Source: Syncephalis fuscata
Lineage: Eukaryota > Zoopagomycota > Zoopagomycetes > Zoopagales > Piptocephalidaceae
Assembly: GCA_025786725.1 (NCBI GenBank)
Contig: JAHLTZ010000013.1
Location: forward strand, 124,001 to 188,000
Direction: 5' to 3'
Length of the DNA stretch: 64,000 bases
The translations under genes and the position numbers were made by a program. Each line of letters starts with the position of its first letter. Position 1 is the first letter of the stretch. Of this stretch, positions 49,555 to 60,758 are shown piece by piece. The notes below the pieces were generated by a model that worked only from the letters and a program-made list of their open reading frames with translations, did not search any database and had not been told where the DNA came from.

Positions 49555-50846
49555 ATGGAGAATAAACGGGATAAAATATTCATTTCAATACGACCATTAA
49601 TAAGAAATATGGCCATTACACCATTACCGATCGGTAATAATGATAATGATAACGATAATAGCTATGATGGTATAACTACAGTAACTGCTAGTTGCCCAAG
49701 TCGAGAAGGTTATTTGCCAGAAAATCTACTTCAATCGCTACAATCTAATTTGTGTAATGATATCCAGCAAGCATATCAACACCACACTACAAGCTGGATG
49801 GCAGATACATTTGTAAGACCACCAGTAGAATTAAGTTTTAAATTTAGGTAACTACTTGGTATTCATCACTTTCTTTATTTTACTAAACATGGCTACGCTT
49901 ATGGATATCATTCAATAGACATTCTGTAGAAATAATGGCGGTTGTAACAGGCACGGGTGTAGGTAGGCATACTATAAAAAGCATGCAACTATCGACGCGT
50001 TATCGGCATAGTCAATCATCTTCATCGGCCAAATCAAAACTTGCTTCAAAAATAATGGGTCGTATTGATATACCATTGGCAGTTGCATCGTTAGAAGCGT
50101 CAACGTCATTAGAACCATCTAGATCACAGCAAGATTATCATTCAAAGGTACGAATAAGTGACTATAGCTTTTATTATTCATTTATATCTATATTATTATT
50201 AGTCTGTGCTATTTAACTTTGATCCAAGTGTGCTATCTATTAATAACATACATGAGTATCTACCACCAACATCTCGACTTGTATCAACAACAATAAATAC
50301 ACCTATAATAGTTAATTGTCCACAAAATCGCCGATTATTTGTCGATCAACTTTCGTTAACATTGTTGTCAAGTAAGCAGCTTATATATATATGTGTGTGT
50401 ATCTATTTATTCACATTGGTAGTGTATGATGCTGCCGTCCCATCTTTACCATTTATCGAAATATGGGCATTACCCGGTCCTGAATGGTCATTAAATGAAT
50501 GGTCAGCGGCATGCACAATATATAAAGATTCAAATATAAATCATCATAATCATAATCACAATAATCCTGAACGCTTTATAGATCCAATTACGCATGAAAT
50601 AATGCGAGATCCAGTTCAATTACCATCAGGTCATTACTGTGATCGATATACAAATATCCTTTTACTTTTAAGAAGAAGAATAATAATAATACAGATTATA
50701 TTATTAACTAACTAAAAGTACTATTTAGACATTTGGAGCAATATCAAACAAATCCATTTACAGGACTTTCCTTATTTATTGAAGATATCAAAGACGCTAC
50801 CGAACTACGACAGGCCATCGCTCAATGGCGTAATGTACATAAATAA
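49555..50846 (+). CDS. U-box E3 ubiquitin ligase, RNF37/UBOX5-like (348 aa)
   Basis: Exons: 49555-49847, 49919-50147, 50203-50371, 50423-50653 and 50722-50846, all in frame. The N-terminus (FVRPPVELSFKFRHSVEIMAVV) resembles the beta-sandwich start of RNF37, with a phenylalanine/proline-rich FxxPPV motif. The second half (VYDAAVPSLPFIEIWALPGPE) leads into the U-box: FIDPITHEIMRDPVQLPSGHYCDRYTIF then RHLEQYQTNPFTG. The U-box recruits E2~ubiquitin without zinc. The last intron has AT-AC ends of U12 type (see separate entry); no GT-AG alternative restores the U-box. An Asn/His-rich stretch (NINHHNHNHNN) precedes the domain. The start is the first ATG; the upstream frame opens with GTG only. Confidence 0.85.
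50654..50721 (+). other. U12-type AT-AC intron
   Basis: 68-nt intron starting ATATCCTTTT (a perfect match to the U12 5' consensus) and ending GTAC. TTATTAAC at 50701-50708, 13-15 nt before the end, matches the U12 branch-point pattern and spacing. Removal joins ...CDRYT to I-F-RHLEQY exactly within the U-box; the intron itself carries a frame stop. No GT donor exists in the required interval. Confidence 0.85.
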
Positions 50847-50936
50847 TTGATATTTATTATTAATAATAAAAACAATGATTATTACCGCCAAAGCACTAAT
50901 AAAATACAAATTAATAGTTTGTCGAGGTGGCAAAGT

Positions 50937-53478
50937 TTATTCACGCGGGACAGTCTCGGTATTAGGTGGTGGTGTTGTTTTGGACGGCAATTCAACAATA
51001 TTGCTATGATTAGAATGATTTGTAATTGCCAATGGCTGCTGTTTACGGAATGGATGTTGCGGGTACATTTCTCGCCATGCTTGTCTAAGCATCACCGGTG
51101 GTCGATTGCGTAATACACGAGCATTTAATAATTTGAATTTACGACCAAAATGAGCAACGCCCTATCAAATAAATATAATCAATAATTTAATCTTTGTACA
51201 TTTTATATTAGTTACCTTGCGTAGCTTTTCTTCCTCTTCAAGTGAGAGTGCTTTAACACGCATTAGATGCCAATCTTTAACCGGATTACTTGGATAGCGA
51301 CGTGATTTTAGATTACTAAATCGCGTGGCTAATTGCTTGGCTGTCATATTTGGCAATAGATGTGATCGTATACTATGCCAGTCATCGCCGTAAGCGTGTA
51401 ATCCGATAAGTAGCAGTGCATCTTGTGCCGGAAAGAAGGATGTACGTGCTCGAGTATTAGCTAATTAATAACAAATTAAATTAGATTAAAGCAATATTAG
51501 CTTAATTGTTCGATTACTTACCACAAATAATCTGTGGTACAAGTGCCTTATCAAATATGGTAGAAAAGGCTCGATTGAGTTCTTGTAAGCTTTTAGGTAG
51601 ACATAAAGGCTTATTCTCATGGGCTTCCCAAAAGAATTGTGCCTTATCGCCATCTTTACCAACCGGGATTCGACGACGACGACGTACTGGCTTGCCCATA
51701 TCACGTACAAACTGCATATCATCAGGGCCTTGTGGTAGTGGTGCCGTGATCCATTCGGTAACTATATCAAGACCAATTGTATCGTGAAGGGAAGGAAAAG
51801 CCACAGTACGCTCTTTATTCTCCGCAGCCGGTGTTGTTGTTGTTGTTACTAATGTTGTCGATGTTGTTGCTTGTTCCTTCAATCGAACTAGCGTCATGAG
51901 CTGATGACGCCAATGATCAAGCATTTCATTATTGTTCTCGCCACGCATTTGTCGTTCAACCGTATATGACTGCATCAACAATTGCAAATTATTCTCTTGC
52001 TGACGACGAAGCAACTGCAATTGATCAATGGTAAATAAATAGTTGTCAGCCCGGGCATAACACGCCTCAAGTGTTACACGGCCAGTAGCTGTAACATCTT
52101 CATCATCTGAACCAACATCCATTACAAGATCTTGATATTCTCGCTTAGAGATAATGGCATTGCGATCACGGCGAAACTCTTCGCTTTGATCGTTTAATAC
52201 CTGGGCATCAGCTGTAAACTCACAATCTTCATCGGCATCATCCAGTAATTGTTGACTATTCGAGGTAACTGGCAAATCATTAGGGGTCATTAATGATTCA
52301 AGAAATTGTAAATATTCAATATTGTCTGGATCATCAGCCAATACCGACGTAGTAGCCGTATTATTACTATTAGCCAAATTACCGTTAATACTAGTGACAT
52401 TTTCTGTAAGTTGATCTATTTCTAATAGATTGGGTATATCAATATCATCAGTAACCTCGTCCAACTCTTCACCAGGTGCCATTATCATATCAGGAGTAAG
52501 GCCGATTAATGAAGGATGAGCATTAGAGTCCATATTTGTCAACGGCTGTTGAGCAAGAATATAATTTGACAAATCATCATCAATACCTCCTAAATCTCCC
52601 AAATAAAATGGATTAGCAATTGAATCAAAAGGCAATAAAGGAGAATCCTCTTCAATTGATGTACATGGCTTCATTGATTGTTGTTGTTCATTATTATTCT
52701 CTTCTACGCTTCCTTCCTCTTCTTCCTTTAATTTATGACCTTGTATCGCCTTTGTCTTATCTTGTATCGATACCGTTGCATTTAATGTATCCATAGCTGC
52801 TGTAGATTGTAGATGAGTCATACTGGTTAGTAGATCGAATAAAGCACGAGATGTATCATTATTAGAATTGGTATTAGTATTATCCGTGGTAGCTAATAAT
52901 GCATTCATTGTAGTAAGTTGTGATTTAACTAGATCATCAGTTAACATAACATCTCCACAAGATTGATGTTTAAAATGCATATCAGTTGCATTTGGTGAAT
53001 GTTGATGTGACTGTTCCGACTCAGATACAATTGGATCAGTGGCCATGTGTGATGGATCAGTGGCAGTTGATAGATTATCTGGATCAATAGACTTTAACAT
53101 ATCGGCTGTAGTTGGTGCCAATCCCAGTGCTGTCAATAGTTCAAGCTGTGTATTTAATGTATCTGTTAATGTAGCCGTTTCAGTTGATTGGTTAGTATCA
53201 TCATTGGGTATAAATGCGCTGGTCAACATGGTTGGTAGCATTGATCGAGAAGTATTATCTACAGTTGGATTGGCCATCAATGGCTGATGACTAGTAGTTT
53301 GTGTGTTGTTGTTGCTGTTACTATTATTACGTTGTTCACGAGCCTCCATTACTTTTGATATAACCTTTCCCATAATATCCCAAGTACTTGACCCCATATG
53401 AATATCGCCTTTATCAAAAAGATCATTGGCTACTGCAGCATAAACAGTTTCTCTATCTAACAAATAACCATCAACCAA
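50937..53478 (-). CDS. GON-4-like SANT-domain nuclear protein
   Basis: Exons (minus): 53478-51522, 51460-51216 and 51161-50937, with 61- and 54-nt introns in frame. The first two thirds are acidic and Asn/Thr/Ser-rich. Then come FTIDQLQLLRRQQENNLQLLMQ, like the QxxLLxQQxxxHVQLLTQ helix of GON4L-type proteins, and a region around LQELNRAFSTIFD. A SANT/Myb-type domain follows: PAQDALLLIGLHAYGDDWHSIRSHLLP...QLATRFSNLKSRR, with the tail VKALSLEEEEKL typical of GON-4. GON4L-type proteins act in transcriptional repression complexes in animals and plants. The frame opens without ATG; the first ATG is at 53397. The preceding Myb gene overlaps its 5' end by 22 nt, so this may be the 3' part of one larger gene broken by a base loss in the AAC repeat. 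Its 3' end is 90 bp from the convergent U-box gene. Confidence 0.78.
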
Positions 53479-55612
53479 AAGTGTGTTGCTATTACCACTG
53501 TTACTATTGCTGTGTTGTTGTTGTTGTTGTTGTTGTTGTTATAATTTAACGATGGGTCATTCAATGATACAGTTGGTAATAGTGAATTAGATTCAAAATA
53601 CTCTCCAGGTAAATCAGATAATGTATGTGGATCGGTCAATTCAATAAAATCATTAAAATCATCTTGTTGACTATCCTGGTTATAAAAGTATTGATCAGGA
53701 TCGGTCATAATACCAAAATCATCTTCACGAGTTAAACTACGTTTACGGTTGGATTGTTTATAAAGTGTATCAACTCGTGTTGTATCGATTGAAGTGGCTG
53801 AAGTTGTTATTGCTGTTGTTGTCGTTGTTGGTGAATCAATAGGAAATGTACAGTCACGCGGCGATACACTTGATAGTGGTGTTGAATAGCGTTCGGTCTT
53901 TAGGCGAAGATCATGTATACGCTTGGTACGTTTACTGCCACTATAATTAGATCCAATACTATCAGATCGACGAACAGGTGAACTAAGTATTTGGCGACCA
54001 GGTAGAGTTAATGTTGAAGTTGCTGAAGTAGGTGCCCGTGTATAATTCGACTGATTCTGTTGCTGTCTATTACGTTGAATATCCATAGCAGGTGGCAATA
54101 TAAGACCACCATCATTAGCATCATAACTTGTACGGCCACTCTTTCTACACTCATGGCCAATGTCGTCGAGTCGAACATCGCTATTGGAACGGGAAAAAGT
54201 ACCAATAGGTGGATATTTAATTGATCGGGTATTTGACCGTCCACTATCACGCTGCTGTCCCTCTGTATTCAGTGTAGCTGCATCCATGTTCTTTGATTTA
54301 TACAATGGAGGAAAAGCAAGTTTGGCAGCATGATTTGCATTAGTAGGCAGATTGGCTTGTGAAGATGATGAATTAGACATCGCCCGTTTAGTGCTTGATT
54401 TTGTTTCAGGTGATCGGTACAATTTAGCTGGTAGCGGTTGCTGAGTGGATAAACGTAATAGTTGCTTTGATGTCTCAGATGCACCTGATTGACGAGAGGT
54501 GAAATTGGCCATTTGAGCATTTAATGTGGCCAATGTACCGGCTGGTGCCACTGGAACTGCGTCATTTAATCGACGAGTAGCACCACCAGCCCGCATTTTA
54601 ACCAATTGAGAGGCAAGAAATTCATCGGCTCGTCTAAATAATCCTGCTGGTATAGGAGCACCTGTTTCAGTAGATAAGGCCAGTTCATTACGGGTAAGCC
54701 GTTGCTGCTGTTGCTGTTGCTGTTGCTGTCGGCGCCGTTGAGTAGCACGATGACTATTGCCATTCGTACTAACATTACTATGTATGCTAGATAGTCGATT
54801 AACTGACGATGGAGGCGCGGGAACAATTGGTCTAGTCGATGAAGTAGAAGTGGGGGCAGGAGCAATAAATGCCAGTTCACTTGATGTTGTTGTCGATGTA
54901 TTTGTACTATTGTATTTCTTTGACATTGGCAATAATGGTGGTAAATGCGATGATTGTCGTGGCATATTTGATCGATTAATGGGCCGTACAGTATTATCCA
55001 GATAATAATGAGCCACTTGGTTCCAACGACGTTGACATTGTAATGCACTGCGTCCTGGCATTTGAGAGGCAATACTAATCCAATTCTCACCGTGCGACTC
55101 ACATATTCACGTAGTTTATTATCTTCTTCAAATGACCAGCGCCCACGTCGATTGCCATTTGTACTAGTACTGGTGGCGGTAGTAGTAGCAGTAGTAGTAG
55201 TAGCTGCAGCAGTAGTAATATGACCACTATTACTGCTCTCAACTATAGGCATTGGCAATAAGCAATGAGATGGTTTGGACCTTATAGCGCTTGTTATGGA
55301 TGCATGTACAGTATTATCGCATTGATCATTCTTGCTATAAAGGCGTGATGTTGCCATAGATTCACCATTTGTATTTGTCCGTATATTGCTGTTATTACGA
55401 TGCATAGTACTGATATCGCCCAAGGGCATTTGACGAGCTACACGCGATGCTGTCGGTGAAGATAAAAGCATTGAATCGGGCGTAAGACGGTTAAGGTGAT
55501 TGTCCTCCAATGTTGGATCATTTTCGACATCTTCATCGACGACCATACTTGTAGGTGGAAGCATCAGCGCTGTAGCCATGGATGCTGTGTTCTTTTGAGA
55601 AACAGACGACAT
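53457..55612 (-). CDS. Myb-domain protein with a frameshift in the Myb repeat
   Basis: Starts at an ATG (55612). About 160 low-complexity residues precede a single Myb/SANT repeat: GRWSFEEDNKLREY, then ENWISIASQMPGRSALQCQRRWNQ. The two halves are in different frames; one extra base near 55103-55110 (TATG to TATTG) would join them as an ordinary E-Y-C-E-S-H-G-E-N-W. The only GT-AG in between would be a 17-nt intron, which is not credible. The rest is a long Ser/Asn/Thr-rich region with Gln and Asn homopolymers (CAG/CAA-rich near 54700-54730, AAC repeat near 53510-53540). Probable sequence-specific or chromatin-associated nuclear protein. It may continue into the GON-4-like gene: one more missing base in the AAC repeat would fuse the two. 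Confidence 0.75.
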
Positions 55613-56941
55613 GTTACATGTGCCTGTTTATAATATCAATTAAGAATCAACAATCTCGTACAATCTGGCTATAATTAAGCAAGTAGCAGTCCAATAGCTA
55701 TTGATTAGACGTGCATATATCAAAGATTTATCGCTTACAATAGATGGCTAAACGTAATACCAAAGATGACCATGTAGTAAGATAATAGTTTGCACAGAGT
55801 AGAAACGCGTCAATCCACCAATATAGACAATCTTAATAACACCGTCAACTACTGATATACACGAATAGCTACACAACAATTGGTGTGCAGCTATGTGTTG
55901 ATCAAAAAGAAAAAGAGTTGAAAGAAAGAAGGTGTCGTTTGTTTAGATTAGACAGATAAAAGGTGATAAAAGACGTAAAAGAGTAGTGGCAAAATAGCCA
56001 ATCCATTGAATATAAATGGATAACGCGTAACTCTCGCGTTTCTACACTCCATTCCACACAAATACACAAATACACAAATAAAAATCATTTTTACGTTCAC
56101 TTTATTAATTATTATTAATCAGTTAATTATTTGATAGATTTTCTTTTTATCTATTAATACGTATGTTGATTACTCTTTTAACAAAAAAATTGTCAAATTA
56201 AATAATTATTACACTATCTATTATTTGTATATTTATATACACATATACATTGTTTAATAATGGTATTATTTAGACTGTCTATATAAAATTTTAGTCTAAT
56301 ATGTCCAGCCAATTTGACTGTTTAATAGCAAAGTATTACACCACGAATAATCATATATGTAATTATACTAATTCATGATAATACTAATATAAACAATTTA
56401 TTATAAATTACATTGAAACTCTAATATTAAATCCAGTAACATTAATACCTTTCAAATACGTGCTATGAATCTATAGATTAATAATATTATTTATAAAATC
56501 TAAATAACAGTATTCGGATTATTACATGGCTATTTAAAATATGACGGTGTTTTAATTGTTATTTATTATTCCATAGTGGCAGGCTAACGGAGATTTAAAT
56601 ATTAATGCAGCCCCATAATTTATATGCAGGCAAGTAATAATAATTTAAAACAAGCCTATTTTAATAACTATCCTGTCTACACTGTCAGTCATGTTTGCTG
56701 TAATACAGGCCCCACACACGGCCACATAAAAGTCAAACACAAACATGCACACATATAGAATAAAGAAAGTCATAGGCAGCGTGAGTGTGGACTAGAATGA
56801 ACACACGCCAAACAACAATGTGTACTTGTCCCTTTTCAGGCCTTACAAAGATACAACACTTTTCGGTCCTTCCTTCTCCTTGTGGGCTTCTTATTTTATT
56901 TACTCCTTCTCCTTCTCCTACTTCTCCTACCTCTTTACATC
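55613..56941. other. 1.3-kb divergent intergenic region
   Basis: Between the starts of the Myb gene (minus) and the kelch gene (plus). AT-rich, with CACACA-rich and pyrimidine-rich leader sequence (56710-56940) before the kelch ATG. Two ORF-like frames in the leader (from 56785 and 56882) use non-ATG or contradictory frames. Confidence 0.45.
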
Positions 56942-59746
56942 ATGCTGTTTGCCTTAATACTATTCATCTTTGTACTTTTCTTTGAGGCACAAGTCGGTGT
57001 TGAAGCCTCACTGCCATTACTACAATGGATAAATTATAATGCCTATATTGTAGGCGATCGACCACCACCTCGTTATGATTTTGCTATGGGCTACGATGCT
57101 CGGCGTAAATTTGTCTATATATTTGGTGGACGTACCGCGGCCAATGTTCCACTCGACGATACTTGGATTCTTGAAGTGTCGTCGTTTACGTGGCGCCGTC
57201 CCGTCGCTACACTAACTACTCGTCCACCCGCCCGCTATGCCGCCGTTGCTGGTATGGATCAGCCGGGTGACCAGAGCCGCGATTCATTCGTCGTTGGTCT
57301 CGGTGAAGGCCAGGCAGGCGCATTTGACGACATCTGGTCGCTTGACCTTAACAATGAACAGTGGTTTGCCGTCACAGTTAATGGCACTGGACCAGGTCGG
57401 GTAGCCGGTGCTGTTGGCGGCGTTGATATTACAAACAAAGATCCAACGCAAAGTCTCGTTGTAGTTGGTGGTGTCGGCACCAATAATGGCGGTGGTATTG
57501 ACGGCGATGAACGTATTAGCGGTACTATGAATAAAGTGTATTCACTTACACTGACCGGTAACTGGGTAAGACAGCAGTTTTATGGTCAATGGACAGAAAT
57601 GCCATTAGCAGCTGGATCAGAATTACCATCATGTAAGTTAACTATATATAATAAAATACTAAATATATTAATTGCTAATATATTAATATCGATAGTACGT
57701 AGAAATATGGGTGGTGCAGTGACATCCAACTCCAGAGTGGCTGTATTTGGTGGCTGTACAAGTAAAGCGCTGGTTGATTGTCCCATTCAAGCAGCGAGTA
57801 TTCTTTCTTTTCACGATCAAATAACAGAGGTTGCTAAACGTGGCGCGCCTACTTGGAGTCCAGCCAACGACTGTTTTGCTCCGCGTTTCAGTCCCACCGT
57901 GGTTAAATCGCCTAATACTAATTATCAAAACCAATTTTTTGTCTATGGCGGCGCCGGTTCTCCATTAAATGGCAACGGGGCCAATGGTGAAGTAGGCCTA
58001 TTGGACGGCGATACAGGCATGTGGTCTATATTAAAGCCGGCACCTAGTAAAGATAATAGCGGATATCCATCTACGCGCTATGGTGCACGAATGATCACCA
58101 CAACAGGTGTTGTCACTCTACATACATCAGTTAGCGGCAGTGATATTATTCTATTCGGTGGCTATTCATTAGATCCTAATAAGCAAGGCGTGGCATTGCA
58201 AGATACATGGATTCTACGCGTATTTGACAAAAGTATAGAATCATCTGCTGGACAAGTAAAAGCACAAGCCACCGATACAACCGATGGTGTGGCAAACGCA
58301 GCAGCTACAAATGCCACCACAGCTGCTGGACCGCCACTAAGTGGGCCCGCTGTTGATGGTGGCCGTTTATTGGATCAGACAGATGGTTCAAACATTAATA
58401 CACAAATACTTGGCTGTCCATATGTACGTAATCCAGTGGCTGAACATGCTATTTGGATGACTAGCGGTGTAGCTTTATTACCTATTGCTATTTCAGTTAT
58501 GCGATATACAAAGCCTATTGGTGTATCACCTCGACGTTATTACATCATCTATGGCTTATTGATGCTTGCTTCACTGGGATTCACCGCTTATGGTATTATT
58601 ATTGCTATACTTATGCTCGGTGGATCCAATAGCCAACAGCCATTTGGCCATTTACGGGTTATCCATTCAATTGTTGGTCTAATCCTACTTATTCTAGCCT
58701 GGATATTTATTCCACTATTCTCGGCTCTGCTTAGTGTAATTATAGGGGCTATGCGTCGTCGAGCTGCACTCATTGCCGGCCAAGATGTACATGAGATCAA
58801 CTTTGATGAATATTCACAGCGTCATCTTGGTCATGGCGAATGGACACGTAATAGTATAGACGAGGATACCCATTCATCAACCAGTGCCAATAACGACTAT
58901 AACAATAACAATAATAATAGACCAAATGGCGACAATGACAATAATGAAGATAATGAAGATGGCGGTGGTGGATTCCAAGTATTAAATCGACCAGGTTCAC
59001 AGCGATCACGTCGGTCAATTCCTAGTGCTTATGGCGGCTTTGCACGCACATCTATTGAATTACGACGTGATTCGTATCGATTTAATCCAGTCAATACACT
59101 TGCTGCCCTTTATGCTCAACAACCAGTGCCCGATGCCGTACCCACTTTTGGTCCTGATAATCCACATCCCGGTACACTTGCTGCCTTGCAGATTGTGACA
59201 CGGTGGCGACGTATTCACCATCTTTACTCGCACTTGGTCTTTTTAGCATTGCAACTAGTAGTGTTGGTTGCACTTTTTGTCTATGTACCATCCCTTGGCT
59301 ATTTCGGCGGCTATTTAGGCTTTGTTCTAGCCTTCTATGTAGCATGGATTGTCGCCGCTTGGTTTGGCTACCCACGTCGTAGCTTACTCGCCAGTCTACT
59401 GCATATGGTAGGTGGTCGTGGTCATCCACCCTCGCGCACTACCGAACACGACCCACACGGCACGATTGATCCCTATGGTGTGGCCGGGCTTTACGCCGAC
59501 AACGACAAAGCGATGGCCACTGCTACTTATGGCCGACCATCTGTTGCGGGTAGTGGACGGGCCCGTCTCTCGGTTGATCCTATTACGGCTGCAGCAATGG
59601 GACTTGGTTCTCTTCAATCGCCACTTACAGAAGACCAGGACGAGGATGATAGCCGGCGTCAAGAACGCATGGAACAAGAAATGGCCGGTCGTGACGTCGT
59701 TATCATGACGATTCCTAAACGCCGACTAACCGTTGTCAATGCATAA
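56942..59746 (+). CDS. kelch-repeat membrane protein with cytochrome b561-like helices (about 913 aa)
   Basis: Signal peptide at 1-22 (LFALILFIFVLFF core). A luminal/extracellular kelch propeller follows with six blades by eye: motifs KFVYIFGGRT, SFVVGLGEGQ, SLVVVGGVGT, RVAVFGGCTS, QFFVYGGAGS and DIILFGGYSL, several with W at the blade end. After a Thr/Ala linker comes a helix bundle: HAIWMTSGVALLPIAISVMRY, a second helix, and GHLRVIHSIVGLILLILAWIFIPL. These have His positions like the b561 core, suggesting heme-binding electron transfer. Two more helices lie near the C-terminus (about 740-800), separated by an Asn/Arg-rich cytoplasmic loop. An intron is likely at 57633-57695 (GTAAGT...GATAG, 63 nt, in frame, AT-rich); its retention would insert a hydrophobic stretch. 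The ATG is the first in frame. Confidence 0.8.
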   Translation: MLFALILFIFVLFFEAQVGVEASLPLLQWINYNAYIVGDRPPPRYDFAMGYDARRKFVYIFGGRTAANVPLDDTWILEVSSFTWRRPVATLTTRPPARYAAVAGMDQPGDQSRDSFVVGLGEGQAGAFDDIWSLDLNNEQWFAVTVNGTGPGRVAGAVGGVDITNKDPTQSLVVVGGVGTNNGGGIDGDERISGTMNKVYSLTLTGNWVRQQFYGQWTEMPLAAGSELPSCKLTIYNKILNILIANILISIVRRNMGGAVTSNSRVAVFGGCTSKALVDCPIQAASILSFHDQITEVAKRGAPTWSPANDCFAPRFSPTVVKSPNTNYQNQFFVYGGAGSPLNGNGANGEVGLLDGDTGMWSILKPAPSKDNSGYPSTRYGARMITTTGVVTLHTSVSGSDIILFGGYSLDPNKQGVALQDTWILRVFDKSIESSAGQVKAQATDTTDGVANAAATNATTAAGPPLSGPAVDGGRLLDQTDGSNINTQILGCPYVRNPVAEHAIWMTSGVALLPIAISVMRYTKPIGVSPRRYYIIYGLLMLASLGFTAYGIIIAILMLGGSNSQQPFGHLRVIHSIVGLILLILAWIFIPLFSALLSVIIGAMRRRAALIAGQDVHEINFDEYSQRHLGHGEWTRNSIDEDTHSSTSANNDYNNNNNNRPNGDNDNNEDNEDGGGGFQVLNRPGSQRSRRSIPSAYGGFARTSIELRRDSYRFNPVNTLAALYAQQPVPDAVPTFGPDNPHPGTLAALQIVTRWRRIHHLYSHLVFLALQLVVLVALFVYVPSLGYFGGYLGFVLAFYVAWIVAAWFGYPRRSLLASLLHMVGGRGHPPSRTTEHDPHGTIDPYGVAGLYADNDKAMATATYGRPSVAGSGRARLSVDPITAAAMGLGSLQSPLTEDQDEDDSRRQERMEQEMAGRDVVIMTIPKRRLTVVNA

Positions 59747-60758
59747 CTGTATTGTTGATCGATCCATTAGTATATTATATCAGTTCCCCTTTACACTATT
59801 TAACTATTTAATTCTAATGTACAATTATAACTATTTTACATTAACAGTTTTATTTATCTTCTCGTCTTTCTTTTTATTTCTCTCGTTTTATTATAAATAA
59901 ATTGATTTATTTAGTTTAATTGATAATACGTTATGATCAAATGTAATAACATGATTGACACCCAGTCACTTTGCAATCACATGGCCCATTCCCCTCTTCA
60001 TCCATCTATCCATCTATATCTAACTATCCTTATCAGTCAATTGATCAGCCACGTGTACTCCACTCATTTACACACACACACATATAAAATATGCCCACAA
60101 AATACGCCCATTCTAACTAGCTTTTTACAGCACCGTATTATTAACAACATGCTATTATTTAACTAGTTCATATCATGATGACATAGAAGTATAAACACAT
60201 TGATAATACCGGTAATACTTGTGGTCGTGCCTCCTTTTAACACTCGTTTTGTAGTTTACCAAGACAAGTACCTTCTCTTTTCTCTTTTACTCTGTGCCCT
60301 CTTTAGTATATGGTTTGTTGGCTATTCTATTGTCTAATACTTGTTAACCACTTTTATTTACGTATTTACGCTTCAATAGTCCACACTTGAGAGTGAAACA
60401 GCTATACAAAGCGAAGAACAATTATTGCTTTCTTTTGTTTTAAAACTTTTTTGGTTTATTTGGGTTTTTGTCATTACTGTTATTACTATCTACAAACGTT
60501 CTTTTGTAACAACAATACACTTATAGAATTGTTGACATTTATTGGGCTGCTATCTGTTGCAGTAAGCTATTCCTACTTTACATACTAAGACCCATATTCA
60601 TAGGACTTGGCATAGCTAGATTAGATACACGGTTACTGACGATACTAGCAGTATACGCTGTATAAAGCGCTCTCTTCCTGACAACTACTACTCTATTGGT
60701 GCTATTACCTCCACTGCTATTACTGTTTGCAGCTACAAGCAATCTATCTGTAGGCACA
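59747..60758. other. intergenic, 1 kb
   Basis: 3' flank of the kelch gene and leader of the kinase gene; pyrimidine-rich stretches. No gene seen. Confidence 0.45.

Noticed and set aside
55090-55106. 17-nt GTGAGT...GAG as an intron in the Myb repeat
   Set aside because: Far below any workable intron length; a missing base explains the frame change better.
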